Source: Erythrobacter aurantius
GTDB lineage: Bacteria; Pseudomonadota; Alphaproteobacteria; Sphingomonadales; Sphingomonadaceae
Direction: 5' to 3'
DNA length: 64,000 nucleotides
Assembly: GCF_023823125.1 (NCBI RefSeq)
Contig: NZ_CP090949.1
Span: 2,132,001-2,196,000, forward strand
The notes under the pieces were generated by a model. The model did not search any database. It was given only the letters and a program-made list of their open reading frames with translations, and was not told the DNA's origin. The position numbers and the translations under genes are program-made. Of the stretch, positions 8,559 to 17,088 are shown one piece after another. Numbering within the stretch: the first letter of the stretch is position 1; each line of letters begins with the position of its first letter.

Positions 8559-9959
8559 ATGCAGAATATCGCCATCGACACCGCCAATGCCCGCGCACTG
8601 GACAAGATCCCGGAGAAATGTGGCGCTGTCACGGTTGGTTGCACCGATGTTGCCGGCGTTGTTGAAGCAGTTATCCGCTCGTCCGAAGTGCTGCGCGAGG
8701 AGCATGAGGCGCTGCGCGGCACCGTCAAGGCTCTGGAAGCCGATCAGAACAAGGTTGCCGAAGCCAGCGACGAGGCTCGTCTGCTTTCCGAACGGGCGAT
8801 CGAGCGACTGGGGGAGGGTACTGCCCTGATCCAGTCATCGCTAGGCCAGATCGCGTCCCTGCTGGATCTGGTCGATGCGCTCGGTCAGCATGTCACCAGT
8901 TTCTCTGCGGCGATGGAGCAGGTTCGCCGCAGCGCGAAGGACATCGAGGATATCGCGGAGACGACCAACATCCTCGCCCTGAATGCCACGATCGAGGCAA
9001 TGCGCGCCGGGGATGCTGGCCGTACCTTCGCCGTGGTCGCCAGCGAGGTGAAAAGCCTCGCCAACGATACGCGCAAGGCGACGGTTGAAATCGCTCAGAC
9101 CATCGACGCGCTTGGCGAAGAAGCAAGCGTGGTGATCGGCAGAATCGAAGAAGGCGCTCGCGCCAGCGGCGATGCCAAGGAATCGGTCGCCCGGATCGAG
9201 AACACGATCGCCAGCGTTGGCGATCTGGTGGAAGAGGTAGACAAGCAGAACGACGTCATCGCCCGCTCTACCGGCACGATCAGCAATCACGTCGATGCGG
9301 TGCAGAAAGTGCTCATCAGCTTCGATGAGGCTGCCCGTACCAATGAAGAACAGCTTCAGGGTGCGCACGCGCGCATGGAAGAGCTGGAAATGACCGCGAG
9401 CGAGATGTTCGATTCGCTGGTGCAGGCTGGCCTTAGCCCGCAGGACAGCGTGATGGTTGAGAAAGCGCAGGCCGCAGCCCGTGAACTGGCCGAGCTTACC
9501 GAGGCTGCAATTGCCCGCGGTGAGCTCTCAGCGAACGACCTGTTCGATCAGGATTACGTTCCGATCCCCGGCAGCAAGCCGCAGCGTTATCGCACCGGCC
9601 TCAACGATTGGGCCGATCGCAATTGGCAGCCACTGCTGGATGCCGCCAAGGATTCCGATCCGGCGATGAGCGCCGCCGCCTGCACCGATACCAAAGGCTT
9701 CCTGCCGACGCACATCAGCGAGATGGCCCGCAAGCCGACCGGCGATATCGTGCACGACACCAAATACTGCCGCAACGGCCGGATCCTGTTCGACCCAATC
9801 GACAAGAAAGCCAAATCCAGCACCGCGCCTTACATGATGGCGGTCTATCGCCAGGAAGGCGACGGGCGCCAGTACCGGGTCGTGCGCAATGTCTACGTCC
9901 CGCTGATAATCAACGGCCGTCGCTGGGGTGACTTCGAGGTAGCCTACAGCTTCCGCTGA
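8559..9959 (+). CDS. soluble methyl-accepting chemotaxis protein
   Basis: A 466-residue chemoreceptor with no signal peptide or membrane segment, so probably cytoplasmic. Residues about 60-300 are coiled-coil signalling domain with the conserved hairpin tip near 138-172 ([18 protein letters not shown] ... [12 protein letters not shown]), which contacts CheA/CheW. The last 160 residues form a globular region ending in [12 protein letters not shown], a sensor-like module placed C-terminal to the signalling tip rather than N-terminal as in classical receptors. Cys376 (CTDTKGF) and Cys405 (KYCRNGR) lie in it, but the ligand is unknown. GGGGA lies about ten bases before the ATG. No other chemotaxis gene is in the window. 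Confidence 0.9.
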   Translation: MQNIAIDTANARALDKIPEKCGAVTVGCTDVAGVVEAVIRSSEVLREEHEALRGTVKALEADQNKVAEASDEARLLSERAIERLGEGTALIQSSLGQIASLLDLVDALGQHVTSFSAAMEQVRRSAKDIEDIAETTNILALNATIEAMRAGDAGRTFAVVASEVKSLANDTRKATVEIAQTIDALGEEASVVIGRIEEGARASGDAKESVARIENTIASVGDLVEEVDKQNDVIARSTGTISNHVDAVQKVLISFDEAARTNEEQLQGAHARMEELEMTASEMFDSLVQAGLSPQDSVMVEKAQAAARELAELTEAAIARGELSANDLFDQDYVPIPGSKPQRYRTGLNDWADRNWQPLLDAAKDSDPAMSAAACTDTKGFLPTHISEMARKPTGDIVHDTKYCRNGRILFDPIDKKAKSSTAPYMMAVYRQEGDGRQYRVVRNVYVPLIINGRRWGDFEVAYSFR

Positions 9960-9968
9960 TAACAGGGA

Positions 9969-10838
9969 TCAGCTCGGATTGCGGCGTGCCATGAAGGCTA
10001 GCCGTTCGAACAGCATCACGTCCTGCTCATTCTTCAGCAGCGCGCCATGCAGCGGCGGGATCGCGCTGTTGGGGTTGCTGTCCTGCAGAACGTCCAGCGG
10101 CATGTCTTCGTTCAGCAGCAGCTTGAGCCAGTCGAGCAATTCGCTGGTTGACGGCTTCTTCTTCAAGCCCGGCACTTCGCGCAGTTCATAGAAGATATCC
10201 ATCGCCTTCTTCACCAGCGTTTTCTGGATGCCGGGGAAGTGGACGTCGATGATCGCCTGCATTGTCTCGCGATCGGGGAACTTGATGTAGTGGAAGAAAC
10301 ACCGGCGCAGGAATGCGTCGGGCAATTCCTTTTCATTGTTCGACGTGATGACGACGATCGGGCGTTCCTTTGCCTCGATCCGCTCCTGCGTTTCGTAAAC
10401 GTCGAAGCTCATGCGGTCGAGTTCCTGCAACAGGTCATTGGGGAACTCGATATCGGCCTTGTCGATCTCGTCGATCAGCAGCACGGGCAGTTCGGGGCTG
10501 GTGAAGGCTTCCCACAGCTTGCCCTTTTTGATGTAGTTGCGGATGTCGTGGACCCGCTCATCACCCAACTGGCCATCGCGAAGGCGCGCAACCGCGTCAT
10601 ATTCGTAGAGACCCTGCTGCGCCTTGGTGGTCGACTTGATGTTCCATTCGATCAGCGGTGCGTTGATCGCCTTGGAGATTTCGTGCGCGAGGACCGTTTT
10701 ACCGGTGCCCGGTTCACCCTTGACCAGCAACGGCCGGCGCAGGGTCACCGCAGCGTTTACGGCGACTTTCAGATCATCGGTCGCGATATAGTTGCTGGTG
10801 CCTTCAAAACGCTGCGTATCGGTCGTGCTGTCGCTCAT
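9969..10838 (-). CDS. MoxR-family AAA ATPase
   Basis: A 289-residue AAA+ ATPase with Walker A GEPGTGKT (42-49), Walker B LLIDEID (about 120-126), sensor 1 VITSNNEKELPD and the arginine finger region DAFLRRCFF. This family works with VWA proteins to remodel or metallate client enzymes; the partner is probably the VWA gene at 7238-8422, now separated by the oppositely oriented chemoreceptor. AAGGGA lies about six bases before the ATG. It is convergent with the chemoreceptor gene, with only nine bases between their ends. No client oxidoreductase is seen nearby. Confidence 0.92.
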   Translation of the reverse strand: MSDSTTDTQRFEGTSNYIATDDLKVAVNAAVTLRRPLLVKGEPGTGKTVLAHEISKAINAPLIEWNIKSTTKAQQGLYEYDAVARLRDGQLGDERVHDIRNYIKKGKLWEAFTSPELPVLLIDEIDKADIEFPNDLLQELDRMSFDVYETQERIEAKERPIVVITSNNEKELPDAFLRRCFFHYIKFPDRETMQAIIDVHFPGIQKTLVKKAMDIFYELREVPGLKKKPSTSELLDWLKLLLNEDMPLDVLQDSNPNSAIPPLHGALLKNEQDVMLFERLAFMARRNPS

Positions 10839-10919
10839 GGGTTTCCCTTCGAGACTGAAAATTCAAGCGACGCGATACGGGGCGCGAGGGCAGCGCGCAA
10901 GGGGCAACCACCTCTCGCT

Positions 10920-12227
10920 TTAGCGAGGGAGGGCGAGCATCCGCTGGGCGATCAGTTCCAGCGCATTCTGGTCGACATTGGCATCGTCATTACGCCAGCT
11001 GAGGATAAGCGCGTGGTCCCGGCCTTGCTGGTCGGTCAAAAGCCAGGTGAGGTTTAGCACGCCCGGTTCAGACCCGCCCTTGTATCCGGCATAGGTCCAG
11101 TTGCTGCGGGCGTTTTCAGGCATGTTAGGGCTGATCGCCATGATCTCGAACGCTCGCGGGTCGGCGGTGCGACGCATGAAGCGCATCAGGCCTGCAAGAT
11201 CGCGCGCGCTCGCAAACCATTCGACATCGAGAGCGATCGGACCGCCGGAAAACGCAGCCTGCACAGTACTCATCGGCAGGACGGGCTCGTCTATCCCCTC
11301 AAGGATCTGGCTGCGCACATCGGCGTCGGCTTCACTGTAGGTGTGCAGCCTGCCTTCGGGCCCCGCCTTCAGCAGAAACATGTCGCGTGTTTTCAGGAAC
11401 GGATCGTTGAGTTCTGGGCTGGAATGCCCGCTGTCGATAACTGCCTGAAGCACGGCATCGCGCCCCAACACATCTATCAGCGCATCGGTGGCGGTGTTGT
11501 CGCTGATCGAGATCATCAGGCTCGCGAGCGTCTCCAGCGTCACCGACGCTCCCGTTGGCCAATCCTGCATCATGCCGCTGGGGAAGCTGCGTGTATCGCC
11601 GAGGTTCACGACATCGCCCCATGCGCGCTTTCCTGCTGCAATGTCCCGGGCGAGGGCGGCGAGGACATACAGCTTGAAAGTCGAACCCAGTGGCATCTGC
11701 TCGCTCGCGCGGTCTGCAATCAGCGGACCTGACGATCCGTCTATCGGACCGAACCACCAGCTGACTTCTCCCGGCAGGTTCGCAAGGTCAGCCTCGATCT
11801 TGGCCGGGCTGTCGTCAATCGCCTCGAAGCTCTGGAAAAGCAGTTCGCTGACGCGGTTTTCGTCGCTCGGATCAATCGCAATCGGCCCACGGGCAATCGC
11901 GCGCTCCATGCGCAGAGCCAAAATCCCACGTGTGCCATCGGCCGGATCGATGCTTTCAACTGCAATTGCAGGCCCGAACTGGCTGGTGAACTGCGCTGAA
12001 ACTGCCGCAAGTTGCGCAAGTGGAACTGCCTTCAGAAACTCCGCCGAAAACACCTCCTTCGGATCAATTTCGCTATTGATGACAGCAACGATCTGTTCGG
12101 CACGAAATTCGAGCGGGGTTTGTTCATCCGTCTGTTCGTTTGCGGTGGGTGCCTCTTGGGCTTCGACCGGAACGGCCAGAGCAAGCGCCGGGGCGGCCAG
12201 AAAGGCAAGAAAAAGCGTCGGTTTCAT
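10920..12227 (-). CDS. class A beta-lactamase-like serine hydrolase
   Basis: Exported protein of 435 residues. A signal peptide (about 1-24, ending VEAQ) precedes an N-terminal region of roughly 150 residues of unknown fold, then a beta-lactamase/transpeptidase-like domain. Active-site motifs are STFK (S182-K185), SDN (242-244, exactly 60 residues on, as in class A) and KGG (383-385). In the omega-loop-like SPELN segment, the place of the deacylating Glu166 holds serine, so efficient antibiotic hydrolysis is doubtful and a DD-peptidase or other hydrolase role is possible. Three ATG codons follow GGAGG directly; the third (12227) has the best spacing. The longer open frame upstream has no ribosome site. 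Confidence 0.82.
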   Translation of the reverse strand: MKPTLFLAFLAAPALALAVPVEAQEAPTANEQTDEQTPLEFRAEQIVAVINSEIDPKEVFSAEFLKAVPLAQLAAVSAQFTSQFGPAIAVESIDPADGTRGILALRMERAIARGPIAIDPSDENRVSELLFQSFEAIDDSPAKIEADLANLPGEVSWWFGPIDGSSGPLIADRASEQMPLGSTFKLYVLAALARDIAAGKRAWGDVVNLGDTRSFPSGMMQDWPTGASVTLETLASLMISISDNTATDALIDVLGRDAVLQAVIDSGHSSPELNDPFLKTRDMFLLKAGPEGRLHTYSEADADVRSQILEGIDEPVLPMSTVQAAFSGGPIALDVEWFASARDLAGLMRFMRRTADPRAFEIMAISPNMPENARSNWTYAGYKGGSEPGVLNLTWLLTDQQGRDHALILSWRNDDANVDQNALELIAQRMLALPR

Positions 12228-12270
12228 CATCATCCTCCGTGGGGACGGGACATTAGGGAGATGGGCGGCA

Positions 12271-12846
12271 TCAAGCCAGCGCGTCGATCTCTTCGATCTT
12301 GCGCCGGAGCGATCGGGCGGCGATCCAGTTGGCAAGCGCGATAACCCCGAACAGGCCAATCGTCGCCACAACCGGCCAGGCTATTCCCCGCAAGGCTTCA
12401 ACCCAGCCCGTCACCTCGGCGGTGCCCAGAGTGACCGCGAAGTAGAACAGCGCCAACCCGGGGATCAGCGGGCCGAGATACCACTTGGGTACGTCCCGCA
12501 AGGCTTCAAACTGGCGTTCGTATTGGCGGCGCAGGTGCAGCACGCAAGGGTCTTCGGGACGACGATCCAGATTGCTCGCGCGGCGACGCAGTCCCAACAG
12601 CACAATCACAGCACCGACCACCGTGAGAGCCATCGACAGCGCAATCAGCCATTCGCCTTTGAAGGCGGCTCCTGCGGACGAGGCCGTGAACAGTACAATC
12701 ACAAACGCGCCCGCCGCATATTCGATCAGGTTGCGGCGACGGATCGTGCGCTCGAACTTCGATGCGCGGGCCGCGCAGGTGGCGGGATCGCTGAAAGAGG
12801 CTTCGCTGGCGGCATTCTGCCAGGCGGGGAAGGGGGGGAGGCTCAT
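12271..12846 (-). CDS. four-helix membrane protein coupled to sigma factor gene
   Basis: A protein of 191 residues with four likely membrane helices (about 40-60, 66-84, 124-143, 157-176), a charged N-terminal segment and a charged loop of about 40 residues between helices 2 and 3. It contains no zinc anti-sigma motif. Its ATG overlaps the stop of the sigma factor gene (ATGA), the usual arrangement for a sigma factor and its membrane-bound anti-sigma, so an anti-sigma role is a reasonable guess. I do not recognise a named family. Confidence 0.72.
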   Translation of the reverse strand: MSLPPFPAWQNAASEASFSDPATCAARASKFERTIRRRNLIEYAAGAFVIVLFTASSAGAAFKGEWLIALSMALTVVGAVIVLLGLRRRASNLDRRPEDPCVLHLRRQYERQFEALRDVPKWYLGPLIPGLALFYFAVTLGTAEVTGWVEALRGIAWPVVATIGLFGVIALANWIAARSLRRKIEEIDALA

Positions 12847-13289
12847 GCCTTGGCTCCTTTGTCTGTCGGTTGTTCGAAATGTCCGGCGAGCAGCGCCTTG
12901 ATCCGATGGACGCGCGTGGCGACGGCTCCGGATGACAGGCCGGTGATTTCCGCGATTTCGGCTGCGCTCTCACCTTCTAGCCACAGAACGATGGCTTGCG
13001 CGTCGACCGGGGGCAGGGCGCGGATCAACTGGGCGACCTGTTGCAGCACCAGTGCTTCGGCAGCATCGCTTTCGGGATTTCCCGCCGCCGGAAGGGCATC
13101 GATCTCTTCCAGCGGAACCTTTTTCGGGCCGCGCGTCGCCTTGCTCACATGATCGGCCGCGACATTGTGCGCGACGCGGTAAACCCAGGTCTTGAGCGCA
13201 CAGTCCCCCTTGAACCGGGCAAGGCTGGTCCAGAGCGCGCAGTGCATTTCCTGTTCGAGATCGCGCGCCTTTTCAGCATCGCGCTCCAC
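12843..13289 (-). CDS. ECF-like RNA polymerase sigma factor (5' end interrupted by amber codon)
   Basis: Sigma-70 family protein. Region 2 is seen in KTWVYRVAHNVAADHV, and region 4 near the C-terminus reads LIRALPPVDAQAIVLWLEG...AEIAEITGLSSGAVATRVHRIK. The open frame begins at GTG 13289, but sigma-like coding continues upstream in the same frame through DQLYRQAGEEFAPAIARLAR to an ATG at 13365-13367. That ATG is followed by ACA and then TAG (13359-13361). The native start is therefore probably the ATG, with codon 3 mutated to a stop, possibly from CAG. From GTG 13289 the product would be 148 residues lacking the first helix of region 2. It is translationally coupled to the downstream membrane protein. 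Confidence 0.75.
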   Translation of the reverse strand: MERDAEKARDLEQEMHCALWTSLARFKGDCALKTWVYRVAHNVAADHVSKATRGPKKVPLEEIDALPAAGNPESDAAEALVLQQVAQLIRALPPVDAQAIVLWLEGESAAEIAEITGLSSGAVATRVHRIKALLAGHFEQPTDKGAKA

Positions 13290-13427
13290 CGCTCGGGCGA
13301 GACGCGCAATGGCAGGGGCAAATTCCTCGCCTGCCTGCCGGTAAAGCTGATCGACTGTCTATGTCATGCCCCCCTTAGTCTGGCGCGCGGCGAATTTCTT
13401 ACGCGGTCGGGGCAGAAAAATCCCGGA

Positions 13428-13790
13428 TCAGGTCCTGCTCGCCGCCGCAAAGGAGAACAGCGCGAACCAGAACAGCAGCATCAGGACAGTTGCCACGCGC
13501 CAGCCCATCCCGGCTTGCCCCATGCCGCGCTGCCACGTCCATGCGCCGATGGCGCCGCTCGACATTGCAGTCAGGGCAATCGTCAGCCACCCGCTCTTGC
13601 CAATCAGGACGAGGAACAGGAAGCCGGTCAGGAAAATCTGCGCAAACAGCGCGCCCGTAAACCAGACGATCGGAACCGGGCGATAGCTGCCATCGGGAAT
13701 GTCCCAATCGGGCAATTGCACATCGGGCCGCGATATCCGGCGATCACCGTAGACGATGTCTTCCTCGCGAGGGTCCTTGTAATCGGTCAC
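13428..13790 (-). CDS. small membrane protein coupled to parE
   Basis: A 120-residue protein with a hydrophilic N-terminal 40 residues (many Asp, Arg and Pro) followed by three likely membrane helices (about 42-62, 67-85, 97-116). No named family is recognised. The start is a GTG whose last two bases belong to the TGA of parE (GTGA overlap), so translation probably depends on parE. Its function cannot be inferred from sequence. Confidence 0.72.
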   Translation of the reverse strand: MTDYKDPREEDIVYGDRRISRPDVQLPDWDIPDGSYRPVPIVWFTGALFAQIFLTGFLFLVLIGKSGWLTIALTAMSSGAIGAWTWQRGMGQAGMGWRVATVLMLLFWFALFSFAAASRT

Positions 13791-15775
13791 GCGTCAATCA
13801 TGTCGCGGTCCATTTCGCCCGCGCGGTTTTGGATGAAGTTGAAGCGGTGTTCCGGATTGCGGCCCATCAGCTGATCGACCAGTTCTTTGACGCTGGCGCG
13901 CTGCTCGAATTCATGCGGCAGAGTGATGCGGATCAGGCTGCGCGTATCAGGGTTCATGGTGGTTTCGCGCAATTGCTGCGGGTTCATTTCGCCCAAGCCC
14001 TTGAACCGTGAAACGTCGACCTTCTTGCCCTTGAAAACCGTTTCTTCAAGCTCGGCCCGGTGCGCATCGTCGCGGGCGTAACGGCTCTCCTTGCCGGAGG
14101 TCAGCTTGTAGAGCGGCGGCTGCGCGAGATAGAGCCGCCCGTCGCGCACGATTTCGGCCATTTCCTGAAAGAAAAACGTCATCAGCAGCGTCGCGATGTG
14201 TGCGCCGTCGACGTCCGCGTCAGTCATAATGATGATGCGATCATACCGCAGATCTGACGGATCGCAGTCCTTGCGCGTGCCGCAGCCCATTGCGAGCGTC
14301 AGGTCGGCAATTTCGGAATTTGCGCGGATCTTGTCGGCAGTGGCGCTGGCGACGTTCAGGATCTTGCCGCGGATTGGCAGAATGGCCTGCGATTTGCGAT
14401 CGCGTGCCTGCTTCGCGCTGCCGCCTGCCGAATCCCCTTCGACGATGAACAGTTCGGTTTCACGGTCGCCTTCGCCGCTGCAATCGGTCAGCTTGCCCGG
14501 CAGACGCAGCTTCTTCGCATTGGTCGCGGTCTTGCGCTTGATCTCGCGTTCCTGCTTGCGCTTCAGGCGCTCGTCCATGCGCTCCATCACCTCGCCCAGA
14601 AGCGCCTTGCCGCGCTCCATATTGTCGGTGAGGAAATGGTCGAAATGATCGCGCACCGCCGCTTCGACAAGGCGTGCGGCCTCGGGCGATGTCAGGCGGT
14701 CCTTGGTCTGTGACTGGAATTGCGGATCGCGAATGAATACGGACAGCATCACTTCCGCCCCGGTCATCACGTCATCGGCGGTGATGTCCTTGGCCTTCTT
14801 CGCGCCAACCAGCTCACCGAACGCGCGCAGCCCTTTGGTCAATGCGCCGCGCAGGCCCTGTTCATGCGTACCGCCATCGGGTGTCGGTACGGTGTTACAG
14901 TACCAGCTGGTCGAACCGTCCGAATAGAGCGGCCAGGCAATCGCCCATTCCACCCGGCCTTGGGTCGTGCCATCCTGCTCCGGGAAGTCCTGCCGTCCGG
15001 CAAAGGGCTGTGCGGTGACGCATTCACGAGTGCCGACCTGCTCGGCCAGGTGATCGGCAAGGCCGCCGGGGAATTTGAAGATTGCCTCGGCGGGAACCTC
15101 CTCGCTGGCGAGGCTTTCCGCGCATTTCCAGCGGATTTCTACCCCTGCGAACAGATAGGCCTTTGACCGGGCGAGTTTGAACAGGCGCGCAGGCTTGAAA
15201 TTGCGATCGCCGAAAATCTCGCTGTCGGGGGTGAAGGTGACGCTGGTACCCCGCCGGTTTGGTGCCGCGCCGATGACCTCAATCGGGCCGAGCGTCTGCC
15301 CCTTGGAGAATTCCTGCGCGTAAAGCTGCTTGTCACGTGCCACCTCGACGCGGGTGTGCGACGACAGCGCGTTGACAACGCTGATGCCCACGCCGTGCAG
15401 GCCGCCGCTGGTGGCATAAGCCTTGCCAGAGAATTTGCCGCCCGAATGCAGGGTGGAAAGGATCACTTCCAACGTGGACTTGCCCGGAAATTTGGGGTGC
15501 TCGTCCACGGGAATGCCGCGACCGTTATCGGTGATGGTCAGCCTGTTGCCCTCGTCGAGGCGCACCTCGATCCGGTTTGCATGGCCCGCCACGGCTTCGT
15601 CCATCGCGTTGTCGAGCACTTCGGCAGCGAGATGGTGGAACGCGCGATCATCGGTCCCGCCGATATACATGCCGGGACGCCGGCGTACCGGTTCGAGCCC
15701 TTCGAGAACTTCGATGGACGAGGAATCATAGTCGCCGCTGGATGTGGGCGTGTTTGCAAACAGGTCTTCGGACAT
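13787..15775 (-). CDS. parE: DNA topoisomerase IV subunit B
   Basis: ATPase subunit of topoisomerase IV, which decatenates daughter chromosomes. From the N-terminus: GHKL ATPase fold with VLEGLEPVRRRPGMYIG, LDNAMDEAVAG and TDNGRGIP; transducer domain with the QTKDRL lysine segment; TOPRIM domain with LFIVEGDSAGGSAKQ and IMTDADVDGAH; C-terminal FKGLGEMNPQQL. The length of 662 residues and the short TOPRIM region fit ParE rather than GyrB, which is usually longer. The start is ATG 15775. The ParC partner is not in this window. A small membrane protein gene follows in overlapping frame. Confidence 0.95.
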   Translation of the reverse strand: MSEDLFANTPTSSGDYDSSSIEVLEGLEPVRRRPGMYIGGTDDRAFHHLAAEVLDNAMDEAVAGHANRIEVRLDEGNRLTITDNGRGIPVDEHPKFPGKSTLEVILSTLHSGGKFSGKAYATSGGLHGVGISVVNALSSHTRVEVARDKQLYAQEFSKGQTLGPIEVIGAAPNRRGTSVTFTPDSEIFGDRNFKPARLFKLARSKAYLFAGVEIRWKCAESLASEEVPAEAIFKFPGGLADHLAEQVGTRECVTAQPFAGRQDFPEQDGTTQGRVEWAIAWPLYSDGSTSWYCNTVPTPDGGTHEQGLRGALTKGLRAFGELVGAKKAKDITADDVMTGAEVMLSVFIRDPQFQSQTKDRLTSPEAARLVEAAVRDHFDHFLTDNMERGKALLGEVMERMDERLKRKQEREIKRKTATNAKKLRLPGKLTDCSGEGDRETELFIVEGDSAGGSAKQARDRKSQAILPIRGKILNVASATADKIRANSEIADLTLAMGCGTRKDCDPSDLRYDRIIIMTDADVDGAHIATLLMTFFFQEMAEIVRDGRLYLAQPPLYKLTSGKESRYARDDAHRAELEETVFKGKKVDVSRFKGLGEMNPQQLRETTMNPDTRSLIRITLPHEFEQRASVKELVDQLMGRNPEHRFNFIQNRAGEMDRDMIDA

Positions 15776-15789
15776 CTTCCCGCTATAGG

Positions 15790-15825
15790 CCCGCGCGGCG
15801 AATTCTCACAAGCTTGCCGCGCGGG
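15790..15825. terminator. strong inverted repeat between LpoA-like gene and parE
   Basis: CCCGCGCGGC (15790-15799) and GCCGCGCGGG (15816-15825) form a perfect ten-pair stem with a 16-base loop, and TTTTG follows on the plus strand. It sits 13 bases after the stop of the minus-strand LpoA-like gene and just before the start of parE. The T tract faces plus-strand transcription; on the minus strand there is none, so it may act as an imperfect terminator or attenuator. Confidence 0.4.
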
Positions 15826-15838
15826 TTTTGCGCCAGTT

Positions 15839-16993
15839 TCACCCGCCGAAACTGCTCGGTGCCGGATCGACAGCGATAACCTGATTGCCGCTCACTTGCC
15901 GCACCTCCAGAGCGCGTTCGGCAATGCCGTCGCGGCCGAAGCGGAACGGGCCGTCAACGCCCAGGAATCCGCCGCGATCATACAGGCGATCCTGCGGGAA
16001 ATCGCTGCCCACCTGCCAATCGCGCGCGATGCGCAACGTCAGCAGTACCGCGTCATAGCCAAGCGTGGCGATGCGATAGGGTTTCGTCCCAAAGCGTGTT
16101 TCATAGCTGTCGGAGAACCGCCGGAAGCGGCCATCGGACACCGCCGAAAACAGCGCGCCGTTGATCGAACCGGCTCGTGTCAAGTTGGACTCACCGCTCC
16201 ACAATTCGGTGCCGAGAATACGCACGCCTTCGGCGCCGTCAGCGCGAAGTTCACCGCCAGACTGGATCGCAAGCCGCGCTCCGTCGGCGATCAGGACGGT
16301 GTCATAGCCTCCCCTTGTGCGCAGCCGCTGGGCCGCGCCGACAATAGAGGTATTGCCGCGTGCGTAGCGTTCAAACGCGACCAGATTGCCGCCATAATCG
16401 CGCAGCGAATTGGTGAGCGCGCTATAGGAACGCTGGCCGTAATCGCCTTCGGGCAGCAGCGCGCCGAAATTGTTGGAGCCATTGCGCCGGGCGTATTCGA
16501 TCGAGCGGCGGATCGATTGTTCCGGGATGTGGCCCATCACGAAGACATCGGCACTCGCGATGCTTGTATCGTTGGAGAAGGCGATAGCCGGGACGCTGGC
16601 CGGACGCGCCGCGCTTTGCACTGCGGGCACATTCTCAGAAAGCAGCGGGCCGAGGATCAGCTTGTTGCCGTCTGCAATCGCCTGACGCGCAGCTGCAGCC
16701 GCCCCGCGCGATGTGTCATAGGTGGTGATGCGCAGGTTGTCGGCATTGGTGTCGAGCAGCGCCATCGTTGTCGCATTGGCGAGAGACTGGCCGACCTCGG
16801 CGGCGCTGCCAGACAGCGGTACCAGCAAGGCCACGCGGTGCCGGGTGGAATCGGTGGGCAGGGCGGTCGGTGTCGGTTCCGGCGTGGCTTCGGGTACGGG
16901 AACTGTGGCGACCGTCTCGGTCTTGGGGATCACCTGACACCCGGCAAGCAGCGCGGCGGTTGCAGCCACGGCCAGATTGCGCCGGTTGAGCAT
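15839..16993 (-). CDS. LpoA-like penicillin-binding protein activator lipoprotein
   Basis: Predicted lipoprotein: signal segment MLNRRNLAVAATAALLAGC with the lipobox LAGC, then a Pro/Thr-rich linker (about 25-50). A type 1 periplasmic-binding fold follows, starting RVALLVPLSGSAAEVGQ and including KLILGPLLSE. Proteins of this build divergent from rsmI are annotated as LpoA/YraM-type activators of bifunctional penicillin-binding proteins. I chose ATG 16993 because it leaves a normal lipoprotein signal; an in-frame ATG at 17050 (AGGGG about ten bases upstream) would add 19 residues. It may be cotranscribed with parE, which lies 63 bases downstream past a strong inverted repeat. Confidence 0.82.
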   Translation of the reverse strand: MLNRRNLAVAATAALLAGCQVIPKTETVATVPVPEATPEPTPTALPTDSTRHRVALLVPLSGSAAEVGQSLANATTMALLDTNADNLRITTYDTSRGAAAAARQAIADGNKLILGPLLSENVPAVQSAARPASVPAIAFSNDTSIASADVFVMGHIPEQSIRRSIEYARRNGSNNFGALLPEGDYGQRSYSALTNSLRDYGGNLVAFERYARGNTSIVGAAQRLRTRGGYDTVLIADGARLAIQSGGELRADGAEGVRILGTELWSGESNLTRAGSINGALFSAVSDGRFRRFSDSYETRFGTKPYRIATLGYDAVLLTLRIARDWQVGSDFPQDRLYDRGGFLGVDGPFRFGRDGIAERALEVRQVSGNQVIAVDPAPSSFGG

Positions 16994-17088
16994 CGCGGCA
17001 GCCTTGCGCAGCCAGCGCGCCTCCGAAAGCGATTGCATTGTAAGCTTCATTCTTGCCGACCCCTCGTCGCTGCTTCATTACACGCGGC

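Noticed and set aside
11488..13152. 554-codon plus-strand open frame opposite the beta-lactamase-like and sigma factor genes
   Set aside because: Lies antisense to genes with clear motifs, its peptide is low-complexity and matches no family; it is a by-product of high GC.
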